The position numbers and the translations under genes were made by a program. A model generated the notes under the pieces. That model saw only the letters and a program-made list of their open reading frames with translations, made no database searches and was not told where the DNA came from. A DNA stretch of 64,000 bases from Paracoccus aminophilus JCM 7686 (GTDB lineage: Bacteria; Pseudomonadota; Alphaproteobacteria; Rhodobacterales; Rhodobacteraceae): the NCBI RefSeq assembly GCF_000444995.1, contig NC_022050.1, forward strand, positions 138,422-202,421. Direction: 5' to 3'. This document shows positions 63,939 through 64,000 of the stretch, in pieces. Positions within the stretch are counted from its first letter, which is position 1. The number at the start of each line of letters is the position of its first letter.

Positions 63939-64000
63939 CTCGGAAAGCTGGTAGCATTCACCGGACAATTCCTTTGGCCACGTAAGCTCCGCCCTCTGCA

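Noticed and set aside
1..64000. CRISPR arrays, tRNA or rRNA genes, prophage or replication origin
   Set aside because: No regularly spaced repeats, no tRNA-like cloverleaf with CCA-proximal arms, no rRNA motifs, and no phage structural or replication-initiator genes were found.

Overview
The window is GC-rich and reads like a member of the alphaproteobacterial Rhodobacteraceae/Paracoccaceae. The grounds are codon usage, the cydDCABX layout, a PHA cluster with an FNR-type box, the imuA-imuB-dnaE2 mutasome and the types of insertion sequence. Nothing shows whether it is chromosome or plasmid. No rRNA, tRNA or CRISPR array was seen.

Layout. 1-1081: end of a SulP anion transporter. 1442-7806: complete cytochrome bd unit cydD-cydC-cydA-cydB-cydX. 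8089-9060: Acr3/BASS-type transporter. 9.19-10.0 kb: scar of gene and IS fragments. 10.2-14.1 kb: truncated haemoglobin, a VIT-type metal transporter and, divergently, a P1B-4 metal ATPase with UspA behind an FNR-like box. 14568-17327: nqrA, nqrB and nqrC behind a good FNR box. 17291-20985: Tn3-family transposon copy 1. 20986-37287: a 16.3 kb segment that appears inverted. It carries IS remnants, an uncharacterised VWA/SH3/membrane-protein operon, a molybdopterin-like protein with a histidine kinase and response regulator, an IS21 remnant, then on the minus strand a Tat nitroreductase, a CBS protein, nqrM, apbE, nqrF, nqrE, nqrD and the last codons of nqrC. 37288-40982: Tn3 copy 2, inverted. 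40983-46774: gltS stump, then fabI-ackA-pta-phaC (minus) and a phasin-like gene (plus) around a perfect FNR box. 46.8-53.7 kb: YbhGFSR-like efflux operon with a divergent TetR gene. 53.7-57.9 kb: nested IS elements. 57862-63777: truncated SRAP gene, imuA, imuB and dnaE2. The window ends with two identical palindromic operators.

The main result is that the Na+-NQR operon has been split. nqrC is interrupted by Tn3 copy 1 after the 5 bp TTCAT. The missing 3' codons of nqrC, beginning with the same TTCAT read on the minus strand, abut copy 2 about 20 kb away and run directly into nqrD. Joining the halves restores a 259-codon frame. This is what recombination between two inverted transposon copies would produce, and the two copies encode identical proteins. 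Short-read mis-assembly across the 3.7 kb repeats is the main alternative.

Much of the window concerns respiration and redox balance at low oxygen: a high-affinity quinol oxidase with its assembly exporter, Na+-NQR with its flavin transferase and iron-sulfur maturation factor, PHA synthesis with acetate overflow, and metal export with a universal stress protein. Three FNR-type boxes lie before these units.
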